DNA of 64,000 bases from Solibacillus silvestris_B (GCF_051967575.1 NZ_JBQCJW010000019.1:1-64000), one strand, 5' to 3'; positions 42,968 to 52,663 are shown, counted from the stretch's first letter. The notes: generated by a model from the letters alone, not told the origin. Translations and numbers: made by a program.

Positions 42968-43930
42968 TTAGTCTATGCGAATTCGCGGATCCACAATACT
43001 TAAAATAATATCGGACAATAGACTACCTAATAATGATAAGAAGCCAAATAACATAACAAGTGTTGTAATAACACTATAGTCGCGACTTAAAATCGAATCG
43101 ATAAATAATTTACCCATACCAGGATACGCGAATACGGTTTCGATGAAAATAGAGCCACTAAGTAAACCTGTAATCGTGAAGCCTAAGAATGCTGCAATTG
43201 GAAGTAAAGAGTTACGGAAAATATGTCGAGAATATACTTTCTTCATCGGAATCCCTTTACTGCGGGCAGTTTTTACATAATCCATCGTTTTCGCATCGAT
43301 AATCTCTGTACGTAAATATTGGATAATCCCTGTTGTACCTAATAACGCATATGTTCCAGCAGGCAATAATAGATGGTGGAATCGACTCCAGTAGTATGCA
43401 AGTGTTCCTTCATCAACGCCGATATCGACTGTTCCGGTAGTAGGGAACCACATTAATCGATAGCCGAAAATATAAACGAAAATTAAGGATAATACGAATG
43501 TTGGAATCGCATATGATATAAAACTGTATAATACAATGGATTTATCCAAAAACGATTCCTGATACCGTCCTGCTAATACCCCTAAAGGAATTGCTAGTGC
43601 ATATACGAAAATTACACTTAGCAATGATAGTAAAAATGTATTCATCGCACGGTCGCCAATAACATCTGCTACCGGCTTTTTATGCGTATAGCTTTGACCG
43701 AAATCACCTTGGGCCGCATTCACAATCCAGTTATAGTATTGGACATACCATGGATCATAGAAGCCTGCTTTAACACGTAATTCTTCAATTACGTTCGGGT
43801 CTGTTTCCGGTGTGATCAGCCCTGTAAATGGATCTCCGGGCATTTGTTTCGCTAATATGAAAATTAGGAGACTTAAAATAAATAGCTGCGGAATCATTAT
43901 TAATATACGGCGAACTATCGTTTTCCACAT
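42968..43930 (-). CDS. oppB: Peptide ABC transporter permease (OppB/DppB type)
   Basis: Second channel subunit. It starts MWKTIVRRILIMIPQLFILS (first helix) followed by MPGDPFTGLITPETDP, the OppB family opening. YLRTEIIDAKTMDYVKTARS is the EAA-type ATPase-coupling loop, and FIETVFAYPGMGKLFIDSIL lies near the end. An alternative ATG exists at 43951 inside oppF, but AAGGAG is better placed for 43930 (320 aa). The ATG follows the oppF TAG by one base, implying coupled translation. Confidence 0.92.
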   Translation of the reverse strand: MWKTIVRRILIMIPQLFILSLLIFILAKQMPGDPFTGLITPETDPNVIEELRVKAGFYDPWYVQYYNWIVNAAQGDFGQSYTHKKPVADVIGDRAMNTFLLSLLSVIFVYALAIPLGVLAGRYQESFLDKSIVLYSFISYAIPTFVLSLIFVYIFGYRLMWFPTTGTVDIGVDEGTLAYYWSRFHHLLLPAGTYALLGTTGIIQYLRTEIIDAKTMDYVKTARSKGIPMKKVYSRHIFRNSLLPIAAFLGFTITGLLSGSIFIETVFAYPGMGKLFIDSILSRDYSVITTLVMLFGFLSLLGSLLSDIILSIVDPRIRID

Positions 43931-43931
43931 A

Positions 43932-44879
43932 CTATACACGCTCCTTTTCATCTTCAGACATGGCCACTTTATGTGTATCTGAAATCGATTTTAAAGGATA
44001 TACTTTTCCATCCTTATCGTAATACTTATGCTGTTCTTCGCGATATGTTGCTTCAACTTTTTGGCGCTCAAGCTTTCGCTCAATCCGAGTTTCAGGCTCA
44101 ATATCAGGAATTGCGGAAAGCAAACGATTTGTATAAATATGCTGCGGATTTGTGTAAATATCATCACGCTTACCTGTTTCTACGAATCTGCCTTTATACA
44201 TGATAGAGATATGGTCACACATATGGCGAACAACACCTAAATCGTGTGAGATGAATAAATAACTAATTCCGTATTGTTCTTGAATTTCCTTCATAAAGTT
44301 TAAAACTTGTGCCTGAACGGATAAATCAAGCGCCGATACCGGCTCATCCGCAATAATCATTTTAGGGTTGCATGCTACCGCTCGGGCGATACCTAGACGC
44401 TGCTTTTGCCCCCCGGAGAATTCATGCGGATATTTTAGCAAAACATCTTCAGACATCCCTACGATTGCTAGAAGCTCATTAATGCGTTTGCGCTCTTCCT
44501 GCGGTGATAGTTTCATAAAGTTGCGGATTGGCTCCGCTAAAATATCCAATACACGCTTACGTGGATTCATACTAGAATGAGAATCCTGGAAAATCATCTG
44601 AATATCGCGATTATATGCCGAATCGCGTTTACGGCGCGCATTTGTCACTTCTTTGCCTTCATAAATGATGCGGCCGGAAGTGATTTTTTCCAATCCGATT
44701 ATCGCTTTACCAGTCGTTGATTTCCCTGAACCGGATTCGCCTACGAGACCGTAAGTTTTTCCGCGTTCAAATTCCATCGTCACACCGTCCACTGCATAAA
44801 CATGGTCAACTACTGTGTTAAAAAAACCGCCACGGATAGGATAGTGGACTTTTAAATCTTCTACTTGCATGAAACTCAT
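43932..44879 (-). CDS. oppF: Oligopeptide ABC transporter ATP-binding protein OppF
   Basis: ATPase subunit of the peptide importer. Walker A GLVGESGSGKSTTGKAI (about 46-62), signature FSGGQKQRLGIARAV and Walker B KMIIADEPVSALDLSVQ are complete. The C-terminal oligopeptide-transporter extension carries PDIEPETRIERK. 315 aa. The ATG overlaps the oppD stop (ATGA). It acts as a heterodimer with OppD under the OppBC channel. Confidence 0.93.
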   Translation of the reverse strand: MSFMQVEDLKVHYPIRGGFFNTVVDHVYAVDGVTMEFERGKTYGLVGESGSGKSTTGKAIIGLEKITSGRIIYEGKEVTNARRKRDSAYNRDIQMIFQDSHSSMNPRKRVLDILAEPIRNFMKLSPQEERKRINELLAIVGMSEDVLLKYPHEFSGGQKQRLGIARAVACNPKMIIADEPVSALDLSVQAQVLNFMKEIQEQYGISYLFISHDLGVVRHMCDHISIMYKGRFVETGKRDDIYTNPQHIYTNRLLSAIPDIEPETRIERKLERQKVEATYREEQHKYYDKDGKVYPLKSISDTHKVAMSEDEKERV

Positions 44880-45886
44880 CGATTTACGCTCCCTTCCTCA
44901 TCCTCAAAGTGGAATTCCTTCCAGCAAGTGCAGCGTACAAGATGCCCTGGCGCAACTTCATGAAGCTGTGGATTTGCTTCATGTGCTGATTGTGGAATCC
45001 ACGGGATACGTGATGAGAATCGACAGCCTTGACGCGGCAGCTTCATAAGCGAAGGCACCATCCCTTGAATGACTTCTAATTGTTCATTTTCGCTATTCGT
45101 TTGAGGAATCGATTTCAGCAACGATCTTGTATACGGGTGCTTCGGATTTCTGAACAATTCTACAACTGGCGCTTCTTCAATAACTTCACCAGCGTACATA
45201 ACAGCAACACGATCTGCAACTTCGGCTACGACGCCTAAGTCATGCGTAATTAAAATAATTCCTGATTGAATTTCATCTTGAAGCGTTTTCAGCAAGTCTA
45301 AAATTTGTGCTTGAATCGTTACATCAAGCGCCGTTGTCGGTTCGTCGGCGATAATAATTGCCGGTTTACCCGATAATGCAATCGCAATCATGACACGCTG
45401 GCGCATTCCACCGGATAATTGGTGCGGGAATTGTTTTGCTACACGCTCCATATTGGCAATGCCTACTTGATCCAATAATTCCAACACACGCTTCTCACGT
45501 TCTTGCTTGTTTAATTTTGTATGATAAACTAAACCTTCCTCAATTTGTTCCCCGATGCGCATTAAAGGATTTAATGCAGATAACGGATCTTGGAAAATGA
45601 ATCCTATGTCATTTCCCCGCAACTTGTTAAATTGGTCTTCCGTCAAATTAACTAGATTTTGATTGTTGTAAAGAATTTCACCTTCAACTTTTGTTGTATT
45701 TGAATTATGTAATCCAACTACTGAAGTTGCCAATGTACTTTTTCCGCAACCTGATTCTCCAACGATTGCTAAAATCTCATTTTTGCGAAGCGTTAACGAA
45801 ACATTGTCTACAGCTGGGTAGTATGTATCTCTAATTCGGAAACTAGTACGTAAATTTCGGATTTCTAATAATTCATTCGTAGACAT
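44876..45886 (-). CDS. oppD: Oligopeptide ABC transporter ATP-binding protein OppD
   Basis: First gene of the opp operon. Walker A AIVGESGCGKSTLATSVVG (about 40-58), signature LSGGMRQRVMIAIAL, Walker B AIIIADEPTTALDVTIQ and switch ITHDLGVVAEVADR are intact. The C-terminal extension has three cysteines in PRQGCRFSSR and VRCTCWKE, typical of OppD/DppD ATPases. The frame begins at 45919, but GGAG supports the ATG at 45886 (MSTNELLEIRNLR), giving 336 aa. A leader of about 215 nt with a stable hairpin and a CodY-like box lie upstream. Confidence 0.93.
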   Translation of the reverse strand: MSTNELLEIRNLRTSFRIRDTYYPAVDNVSLTLRKNEILAIVGESGCGKSTLATSVVGLHNSNTTKVEGEILYNNQNLVNLTEDQFNKLRGNDIGFIFQDPLSALNPLMRIGEQIEEGLVYHTKLNKQEREKRVLELLDQVGIANMERVAKQFPHQLSGGMRQRVMIAIALSGKPAIIIADEPTTALDVTIQAQILDLLKTLQDEIQSGIILITHDLGVVAEVADRVAVMYAGEVIEEAPVVELFRNPKHPYTRSLLKSIPQTNSENEQLEVIQGMVPSLMKLPRQGCRFSSRIPWIPQSAHEANPQLHEVAPGHLVRCTCWKEFHFEDEEGSVNR

Positions 45887-45999
45887 TAAATAACCGCTCC
45901 TTTCTTCGTAAACATTCATTCAGCTCAGCTAAACTCGCTCTATAATCAATTACGCCCCAGCATAATGGCAACCGAATCCGTCATATCCGCTGAAGCTCT

Positions 46000-46042
46000 A
46001 AATTTTCCCAAACGGGTTTTATACCCTCCCAAGGGGAAATTT
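46000..46042 (-). other. Stable hairpin in the opp leader
   Basis: AAATTTTCCC (46000-46009) pairs with GGGGAAATTT (46033-46042) with one wobble, enclosing a second stem GGG-TTTTATA-CCC. No U-run follows in the minus direction, so it is not a simple terminator. It lies within the transcribed leader between the opp promoter and oppD. Confidence 0.5.
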
Positions 46043-46107
46043 AAACTTTACTAATTCTCAGTCTTTTCTAAATGTTAACAATTTGTTAAATTTTCGTATT
46101 TCAATAT

Positions 46108-46137
46108 AAATTATCCATAAAAAAATTTACATGTCAA
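46108..46137 (-). promoter_or_regulatory. Sigma-A promoter of the opp operon
   Basis: Minus-strand TTGACA (46132-46137, perfect -35), 18-bp spacer, TAATTT (46108-46113). It predicts a leader of about 215 nt before oppD. Confidence 0.65.
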
Positions 46138-46208
46138 TTATTAAACTTTCTAACTATTCTAATTTAACATTTTTCTTTTATCAATAGCAAACTATTCTTT
46201 GAAATTTT

Positions 46209-46223
46209 AATTTTCCGATAATT
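46209..46223. promoter_or_regulatory. CodY-like box upstream of the opp promoter
   Basis: AATTTTCCGATAATT matches the CodY consensus AATTTTCWGAAAATT at 13 of 15 positions and lies about 70 bp upstream of the -35. Peptide importers are classic CodY targets. The region is AT-rich, so chance similarity is possible. Confidence 0.4.
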
Positions 46224-46374
46224 CATTTCAAAAAATAGGCTTTTAAGATTAAATTTATGTTGTTAAATACGCAAAACAAACATAACAAATTCCCATCGAA
46301 GTTTAATAGCCTCTCTTTTTATTAAACTTCATTTTTAAAAAAACTGATAAATTTATAAAGGAATTATATAACTA

Positions 46375-46421
46375 TAGCAAAAACGTGTAAAGAATAATTT
46401 TTTATAACTTCACACGTTTTT
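46375..46421 (-). terminator. Terminator of the pyr operon
   Basis: AAAAACGTGT (46379-46388) pairs with ACACGTTTTT (46412-46421) around an AT-rich loop, 20 bp after the pyrE stop. The stretch between here and the opp promoter is very AT-rich and non-coding. Confidence 0.75.
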
Positions 46422-46440
46422 GAATTATTTTAATATTTTT

Positions 46441-47073
46441 TTATTTCAAACTACCTTCTTTCAAGTCTTTATGCCAGTTTTTTAAGAATGGAATTTCCGT
46501 TTCTTGAATAGACCCTGATTCTTTAGCCGCATCGATTAAGCAATCGAAATTCGTTAAAGAAATATATTTTACACCTGTTGCTTCAAACGCTCCCTCCGCT
46601 TTCGGCAAATTATATGTATATACACATACAACCCCTAAAACTTCACAGCCAGCTGCTCTTAAGGCTTCCACTGCCGTTATCGAGGAACCTCCTGTCGAGA
46701 CGATATCTTCCACCACGACAACTTTTTGGCCCTTTGAATATTTCCCTTCAATTTGGTTGCCGCGTCCATGTTCCTTTGCTTTTGAACGCACATATACCAT
46801 AGGCAATTGCAAAATGTCCGCCACCCATGCGGCATGGGGAATCCCCGCTGTTGCCGTGCCTGCAACAACTTCACAGCCCTCAAAATTTTCGCTTATCAAA
46901 GAAGCCAAACCATTTGCTAGCTGTTTGCGGATAGCTGGATCAGAAATAGTTAAACGTGTATCGCAATATATAGGCGATTTAATGCCGGAAGCCCATGTAA
47001 ATAACTGCGTCGGATTCAACTCGACAGCTCCCACTTTTAACATTGCGTGCGCGATTTCGTTTTGTAATGACAT
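46441..47073 (-). CDS. pyrE: Orotate phosphoribosyltransferase
   Basis: Converts orotate plus PRPP to OMP. The PRPP-binding motif is VVVVEDIVSTGGSSITAVEA (about 115-134); the flexible catalytic loop is VRSKAKEHGRGNQIEG, and FTWASGIKSPIYCDTR lies near the start. The frame opens at 47088, but GGGAGG is correctly spaced for the ATG at 47073, which overlaps the pyrF TAA by one base, giving 210 aa. It is the last gene of the pyr operon. Confidence 0.96.
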   Translation of the reverse strand: MSLQNEIAHAMLKVGAVELNPTQLFTWASGIKSPIYCDTRLTISDPAIRKQLANGLASLISENFEGCEVVAGTATAGIPHAAWVADILQLPMVYVRSKAKEHGRGNQIEGKYSKGQKVVVVEDIVSTGGSSITAVEALRAAGCEVLGVVCVYTYNLPKAEGAFEATGVKYISLTNFDCLIDAAKESGSIQETEIPFLKNWHKDLKEGSLK

Positions 47074-47783
47074 TAGTTTTCCTCCCATAATTTACAAACT
47101 TCTTTATAAGCAACCACTGGATTGGCTGCGGCTGTAACAGCACGACCTACTACAATCAGTGATGAACCATCTTTTTTTGCGCCATCAGGTGTAGCGATAC
47201 GCTTTTGGTCATGTGCGTCCCCGCCGAGCATGCGTATACCTGGTGTCACACGCAAAAAGTCATCGCCGCAAACTTTGCGGATTGCCTGTGCTTCATGTAC
47301 TGAGCATACGACACCGTTTAGTCCTGCTTGCTTCGTTAATGTTGCATATTGTAAAACCGATTCGCTAAGCGACAAAGGAATCCCCTGTTCTGCTTGCATT
47401 TGCGGTTCTGTCGTCGATGTCAGCTGTGTGACTGCAATGAGGTCAGCACGCGTTCTCCCTGCCTCAGTACCGGCTTCCAAACCTTCTATAGCCCCTTCCA
47501 TCATGGCACGGCCACCTGCAGCATGGACATTCACTAAATCTACATGGAGGCGCGCCAAGCCCTTCATTGCCGATTTTACTGTATTCGGAATATCATGCAG
47601 CTTTAAATCCAGGAAAATATTATGTCCTTCATCTTTCACCTTGCGAACGATGTCCGGACCTTCCTGTAAATATAGCTCCATCCCGATTTTGACAAATAAC
47701 TTTTCTTCAAATTGCGCCAAAAAATTCATGACATCAGGTTCGCTTGGAAAATCCAAAGCAATAATCGGTTTTTTATTAAACAT
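47073..47783 (-). CDS. pyrF: Orotidine 5'-phosphate decarboxylase
   Basis: Final step to UMP. TIM-barrel protein with IALDFPSEPDVMNFL, the catalytic NIFLDLKLHDIPNTVKSAM (Asp-Lys-Asp network, about 55-73), VHAAGGRAMM and the phosphate-binding TPGIRM and VVGRAVTAAANPV. 236 aa, typical of the Bacillus type. It overlaps pyrD upstream by one base and pyrE downstream by one base. Confidence 0.97.
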   Translation of the reverse strand: MFNKKPIIALDFPSEPDVMNFLAQFEEKLFVKIGMELYLQEGPDIVRKVKDEGHNIFLDLKLHDIPNTVKSAMKGLARLHVDLVNVHAAGGRAMMEGAIEGLEAGTEAGRTRADLIAVTQLTSTTEPQMQAEQGIPLSLSESVLQYATLTKQAGLNGVVCSVHEAQAIRKVCGDDFLRVTPGIRMLGGDAHDQKRIATPDGAKKDGSSLIVVGRAVTAAANPVVAYKEVCKLWEEN

Positions 47784-48694
47784 TAGCGGTGGCTCCTTCC
47801 AATAATTTCTGCAATATGCGCTACATTTAAAGCATCCAATTTTGCCGGCAATTCATCAATGATCGTCGGACATACGAAATGATCGACGAAATTCGCTGTA
47901 CCAACTGCAACGGCCGATGCACCTGCAGACATGAAATCTATGACATCTTGTGCACAGGTGATTCCGCCCATGCCGATAATCGGGATATTCACCGCTTTGT
48001 ACACATCGTAGACCATACGGATTGCGACAGGTTTAATTGCAGGGCCGGATAACCCGCCCGTCCCGTTTGCTATGACCGGCTTTCCTGTACGCTCATCCAA
48101 ACGCATGCCGACAAGTGTATTAATCATCGTAATTCCGTCCGCCCCTCCTGCTTCGGCAGCTTTGGCGATATCGACAATATTCGTTACATTCGGCGATAAT
48201 TTTACATAAACCGGAACGCTTGAAACTGCCTTTACAGCAGCTGTCAATTGTTCAGCTGTTGCTGGATCTGTCCCAAATTGGATACCACCGCATTTTACGT
48301 TTGGGCATGAAATATTTAATTCCAGCGCTTTTACATTTGGCGCTTTTGAAATACGTTCTGCAACTTCTACATAATCCGCAACTTCTGTTCCTGCAACATT
48401 TGCGATAATCGGTACATCAAAGCCTTCCAAAAACTTCAATTCTTCTGCCATAACTTTTTCGATGCCCGGATTTTGTAAACCGATTGCATTCAGCATTCCA
48501 GCGGATGTTTCTGCTACACGAGGTGTCGGATTCCCTTTACGAGTTTCAACGGTTGTCGCTTTAATCATAATTGCCCCAAGCTTCGATAAATTATAAAGCT
48601 GTGCATATTCCCGCCCAAAACCGAAGCAGCCTGAGGCGGGCATAATCGGATTTTTCAGTTCCAATCCCGGTAGTTCTATATTTAATCGGCTCAT
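47783..48694 (-). CDS. pyrD: Dihydroorotate dehydrogenase B, catalytic subunit
   Basis: Class 1B enzyme using NAD through the PyrK subunit. FMN barrel with PIMPASGCFGFGREY, the substrate loop LELNISCPNVKCGG with the class-1 catalytic cysteine (about residue 130), and IGMGGITCAQDVIDFMSAGA. The open frame extends upstream into pyrK, but GGAG and the conserved MSRLNIELPGLELKNP opening point to the ATG at 48694 (303 aa), which overlaps the pyrK stop. Confidence 0.96.
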   Translation of the reverse strand: MSRLNIELPGLELKNPIMPASGCFGFGREYAQLYNLSKLGAIMIKATTVETRKGNPTPRVAETSAGMLNAIGLQNPGIEKVMAEELKFLEGFDVPIIANVAGTEVADYVEVAERISKAPNVKALELNISCPNVKCGGIQFGTDPATAEQLTAAVKAVSSVPVYVKLSPNVTNIVDIAKAAEAGGADGITMINTLVGMRLDERTGKPVIANGTGGLSGPAIKPVAIRMVYDVYKAVNIPIIGMGGITCAQDVIDFMSAGASAVAVGTANFVDHFVCPTIIDELPAKLDALNVAHIAEIIGRSHR

Positions 48695-49464
48695 AATGCG
48701 ACAACTCCTTTCGGGAATACTGGTCCATCCGAGCATACTTTTACATAGTCTTTTTCATAGTTTCCGGCTGTAGCGCATACACAGGCAAAACATGCACCAA
48801 TGCCACAACCCATACGCTCTTCAAATGATAAATAGCCTTCTTTTTCCGGGTAGTGGCCTTCCAATGCACGCAGCATCGGCAATGGGCCACATGCATAAAA
48901 AACATCAAACTGGGGGTTCACTTCATCAAATACAGTTGTGACAAAACCTTTTGTCCCTTTCGAACCATCTACTGTCGCATAATAAGTGTCGCCCATTGCT
49001 GTGAACTGCTCCTCATAGAAACAAACGTCCTCTGACTGGAATCCAAGTACATGAATTGTTTTCACACCGCGTGCATTTAATTGCTTCGATAGTTCGTGCA
49101 ATGGAGGTACACCGATTCCCCCGCCTACTAAAAGCGCTGTCTGACCTTGTTGCGCTGCTTCTGTCGGAAAACCATTTCCGAGCGGGCCTAGCACATCGAC
49201 GATTTCCCCTTTACAGTTTCCGGAAAGGAATTTCGTGCCGCGCCCTTCTGCACGGTAAATCATCGTAAATTCATTTTTTTCTTTATCTACATTGGCAATA
49301 CTGATTGGTCGACGCAACAATGGCTCGAATGTATCCGACACCTTTACATGAACAAACTGGCCAGGCGTCATGTCCTGAACCAGTTGTCCTCTTAGTGTCA
49401 ATTCGAAAATGTTCGTCGCAATCTGTTTTTGCGCTATAACAGTCATTTTCTCTTGACGGATCAT
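48691..49464 (-). CDS. pyrK: Dihydroorotate dehydrogenase B, electron transfer subunit
   Basis: FAD and 2Fe-2S subunit linking PyrD to NAD. An FAD-binding barrel (TPGQFVHVKVSD, LLRRPISIANVD) and an NAD-binding domain (ALLVGGGIGVPPLHELSKQL) precede the C-terminal cluster with four cysteines in GCGIGACFACVCA and VKVCSDGPVF. 257 aa. It is adjacent to pyrD, defining a class 1B dehydrogenase as in B. subtilis. Confidence 0.96.
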   Translation of the reverse strand: MIRQEKMTVIAQKQIATNIFELTLRGQLVQDMTPGQFVHVKVSDTFEPLLRRPISIANVDKEKNEFTMIYRAEGRGTKFLSGNCKGEIVDVLGPLGNGFPTEAAQQGQTALLVGGGIGVPPLHELSKQLNARGVKTIHVLGFQSEDVCFYEEQFTAMGDTYYATVDGSKGTKGFVTTVFDEVNPQFDVFYACGPLPMLRALEGHYPEKEGYLSFEERMGCGIGACFACVCATAGNYEKDYVKVCSDGPVFPKGVVAL

Positions 49465-49465
49465 T

Positions 49466-52400
49466 TTAGTGTACTACCTCCGCTTTCGGCATTTCTTCTG
49501 CTGTAAATGTCATTGACTCAATTACACGCAGCATTGCTTCTGCTGTATCCAGTGAAGTTAGGCAAGGTACGCCGTTTTCAACAGATTCACGACGAATACG
49601 GAAGCCATCGCGCGCAGGCTGTTTCCCTTTTGTTAATGTATTGACAACTAATTGGGCTTCACCATTTTGAATCATATCGATCAATGTTTTGCCTTTACCG
49701 CCGATTTTTTCAACGATGTCTGTTTTAATGCCATTTGCTTCAAATGTTTTTGCTGTACCTTCCGTTGCCACAATGCGGTAGCCGACTGTCGAGAAGCGTT
49801 TCGCTAAATTAATCGCTTCCTCTTTGTCTTTATCAGATACAGTGAACAGGATGGTACCATGTGTTTTAATTTCCATACCCGCTGCTACGAAGCCTTTATA
49901 TAACGCTTTTTCATATGTTGCGTCTTTCCCCATTACTTCCCCTGTTGATTTCATTTCAGGCCCTAATGTAATGTCGACACGGCGTAATTTCGCGAATGAG
50001 AATACCGGTACTTTTACGAATACGCCTTGCTGTTCTTTTGCAAGCCCTGTTGGATAGCCTTGTTCAATGATCGATTGTCCAAGAATCGCTTTTGTCGCGA
50101 TATTTGCCATTGGAATATTTGTAATTTTACTTAAAAACGGTACAGTACGGCTTGAGCGTGGATTTACTTCAATTACATAAATTTCGCCTTCGCTCATTAC
50201 ATATTGGATATTCATCAGCCCGACAATGCCGAGGCCTTTCGCTAGGCGTGTCGTATAGTCTACTAATGTTTCTTTTTGGGCATCTGTCAATTTTTGCGGT
50301 GGGTATACACTGATTGAGTCACCTGAGTGCACCCCTGCACGCTCAACATGCTCCATAATCCCTGGAATCAGCACATTTACACCATCACAAATGGCATCGA
50401 CTTCAATTTCCTGTCCTGTTAAGTAACGGTCGACCAATACAGGGTGATCCGGTGATGCTTCTACTGCATTCCCCATATAGTGAGCAAGCTCTTCCATGTT
50501 ATAAACAATTTCCATTGCACGGCCGCCAAGTACATAGGATGGGCGAACTAATACAGGGAACCCTAAACCTTCCGCTATTTTCATCGCACCTTCAGCTGAT
50601 GTTGCTGTATCACCAGGAGGCTGCGGAATTTTCAGTTCTTGTAATGCCGCTTCGAATTTATTGCGATTTTCCGCACGGTCGATATCTTCAAGTGTCGTTC
50701 CTAAAATTTTCACACCGTTCGCTTCCAGCTTATCCGCTAAATTGATCGCTGTTTGCCCGCCGAACTGTACAACAACGCCGATTGGCTGCTCCAGATCGAT
50801 TATATGCATTACATCTTCAATCGTTAATGGCTCGAAGTATAATTTATCCGAAATCGAGAAGTCCGTCGAAACCGTTTCTGGATTTGAGTTAATGATGATC
50901 GCTTCATAGCCCGCTTCCTGAATTGCCCATACTGAGTGAACTGTTGCATAGTCGAACTCTACACCTTGACCGATGCGGATCGGACCTGAGCCGAGTACAA
51001 CAACAGATGGTTTGTCAGTACGGATTGATTCATTTTCTTCCTCGTAAGTACCGTAGAAGTATGGCGTATTCGATTCGAACTCCGCCGCACATGTATCCAC
51101 CATTTTATATACTGGAATAATGCCATGCTCTTTACGGAATTCATAAACCGCCTGCTCTTCCATTTCCCAAAGCTGCGCAATTTTTTTATCTGCAAAGCCT
51201 AGTCGTTTCGCTGTGCGTAAAATTTCCTGATCGCCTTTGTTTTCTGCCAATGTTGTTTCCATATCCACAATTTTTTTCAGCTTCGTTAAGAAGAACAGGT
51301 CAATTGCAGACCATTCATGGATTTTTTCCGGTGTTACACCGCGGCGAAGCGCTTCACCGATGAAGAATAGACGTTCATCCCCTGCTTTTTTAATACGCTT
51401 TTCAATCCATACATCAGTTAAATCATCCGCATTTTTCATTTCAATATGGACATGGCCGGTTTCCAATGAACGGACTGCCTTTAAAATCGCTTCTTCAAAT
51501 GTGCGGCCGAGTGCCATTACTTCCCCGGTCGCTTTCATTTGTGTGCCCAGGTTACGTTTTGCCGATTCGAACTTATCAAATGGCCAACGTGGAATTTTAG
51601 CGACAATGTAGTCAAGTGCCGGCTCAAAGCATGCAAATGTTGAACCTGTAACAGGGTTTTTAATCTCATCCAGTGTAAGTCCTACTGCGATTTTTGCTGC
51701 AAGCTTCGCAATCGGATAGCCTGTCGCTTTTGATGCTAGTGCAGATGAACGCGATACACGCGGGTTTACTTCGATTACATAGTATTGGAATGAGTAAGGA
51801 TCCAATGCCAGCTGAACGTTACAGCCGCCTTCGATTTTTAGGGCACGGATAATATCGAGTGAAATGTTACGCAGCATCTGGTTTTCACGATCCGATAATG
51901 TTTGTGTTGGTGCTACAACGATCGAGTCACCAGTATGGATACCTACAGGGTCAAAGTTTTCCATATTACATACTACGATTGCATTATCCGCCGCATCACG
52001 CATTACTTCATATTCAATCTCTTTAAAGCCTGCGATTGATTTTTCCAGTAAACATTGTGTTACAGGAGAGTATTTTAAACCAGACGTAACAATTTCCTGT
52101 AAGTCCTGATCGTTATAGCAAATTCCGCCGCCTGTTCCGCCAAGTGTAAAAGCCGGACGAACGATTACCGGATAACCGATTTTTGCAACGAATGCTTTCG
52201 CTTCTTCCATGTTATGAATAATATCTGACTCTGGAACCGGTGCACCAAGTTCATACATTAAGTTACGGAACAAGTCACGGTCCTCAGCTTTATGAATCGC
52301 ATCGAGTTTCGTACCTAAAATTTCAATTCCTAGTTCATCTAAAATGCCTGACTCATCAAGCTCGATTGCCATATTTAATCCTGTTTGACCACCTAATGTA

Positions 52401-52663
52401 GAAAGAATGGCATCAGGACGCTCTTTACGTAAAATACGTGATACAAATTCAAGGCTGATTGGCTCGATATATACTTTGTCTGCGATCTCTGTGTCCGTCA
52501 TAATTGTCGCCGGGTTCGAGTTGATTAAAATTACTTTATAGCCCTCTTCTTTTAATGAAAGACATGCTTGTGTTCCTGCATAGTCAAATTCCGCTGCTTG
52601 ACCGATGACAATCGGGCCTGAGCCGATTACTAAAATTGTATTTATATCTGTACGTTTAGGCAT
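49466..52663 (-). CDS. carB: Carbamoyl-phosphate synthase large subunit, pyrimidine-specific
   Basis: Makes carbamoyl phosphate from bicarbonate, glutamine-derived ammonia and two ATP (pyrAB). Two homologous ATP-grasp halves each begin with a GSGPI motif: VIGSGPIVIGQAAEFDYAGT near residue 12 and VLGSGPIRIGQGVEFDYATV near 555. A C-terminal MGS allosteric domain (about 930-1065) follows. 1065 aa, standard. The location inside the pyr operon marks it as the pyrimidine enzyme. The start overlaps carA by 8 bp. Confidence 0.97.
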   Translation of the reverse strand: MPKRTDINTILVIGSGPIVIGQAAEFDYAGTQACLSLKEEGYKVILINSNPATIMTDTEIADKVYIEPISLEFVSRILRKERPDAILSTLGGQTGLNMAIELDESGILDELGIEILGTKLDAIHKAEDRDLFRNLMYELGAPVPESDIIHNMEEAKAFVAKIGYPVIVRPAFTLGGTGGGICYNDQDLQEIVTSGLKYSPVTQCLLEKSIAGFKEIEYEVMRDAADNAIVVCNMENFDPVGIHTGDSIVVAPTQTLSDRENQMLRNISLDIIRALKIEGGCNVQLALDPYSFQYYVIEVNPRVSRSSALASKATGYPIAKLAAKIAVGLTLDEIKNPVTGSTFACFEPALDYIVAKIPRWPFDKFESAKRNLGTQMKATGEVMALGRTFEEAILKAVRSLETGHVHIEMKNADDLTDVWIEKRIKKAGDERLFFIGEALRRGVTPEKIHEWSAIDLFFLTKLKKIVDMETTLAENKGDQEILRTAKRLGFADKKIAQLWEMEEQAVYEFRKEHGIIPVYKMVDTCAAEFESNTPYFYGTYEEENESIRTDKPSVVVLGSGPIRIGQGVEFDYATVHSVWAIQEAGYEAIIINSNPETVSTDFSISDKLYFEPLTIEDVMHIIDLEQPIGVVVQFGGQTAINLADKLEANGVKILGTTLEDIDRAENRNKFEAALQELKIPQPPGDTATSAEGAMKIAEGLGFPVLVRPSYVLGGRAMEIVYNMEELAHYMGNAVEASPDHPVLVDRYLTGQEIEVDAICDGVNVLIPGIMEHVERAGVHSGDSISVYPPQKLTDAQKETLVDYTTRLAKGLGIVGLMNIQYVMSEGEIYVIEVNPRSSRTVPFLSKITNIPMANIATKAILGQSIIEQGYPTGLAKEQQGVFVKVPVFSFAKLRRVDITLGPEMKSTGEVMGKDATYEKALYKGFVAAGMEIKTHGTILFTVSDKDKEEAINLAKRFSTVGYRIVATEGTAKTFEANGIKTDIVEKIGGKGKTLIDMIQNGEAQLVVNTLTKGKQPARDGFRIRRESVENGVPCLTSLDTAEAMLRVIESMTFTAEEMPKAEVVH

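Noticed and set aside
45887..46137. T-box or amino-acid riboswitch in the opp leader
   Set aside because: No T-box consensus loop and no terminator before oppD; only a hairpin without a U-run.
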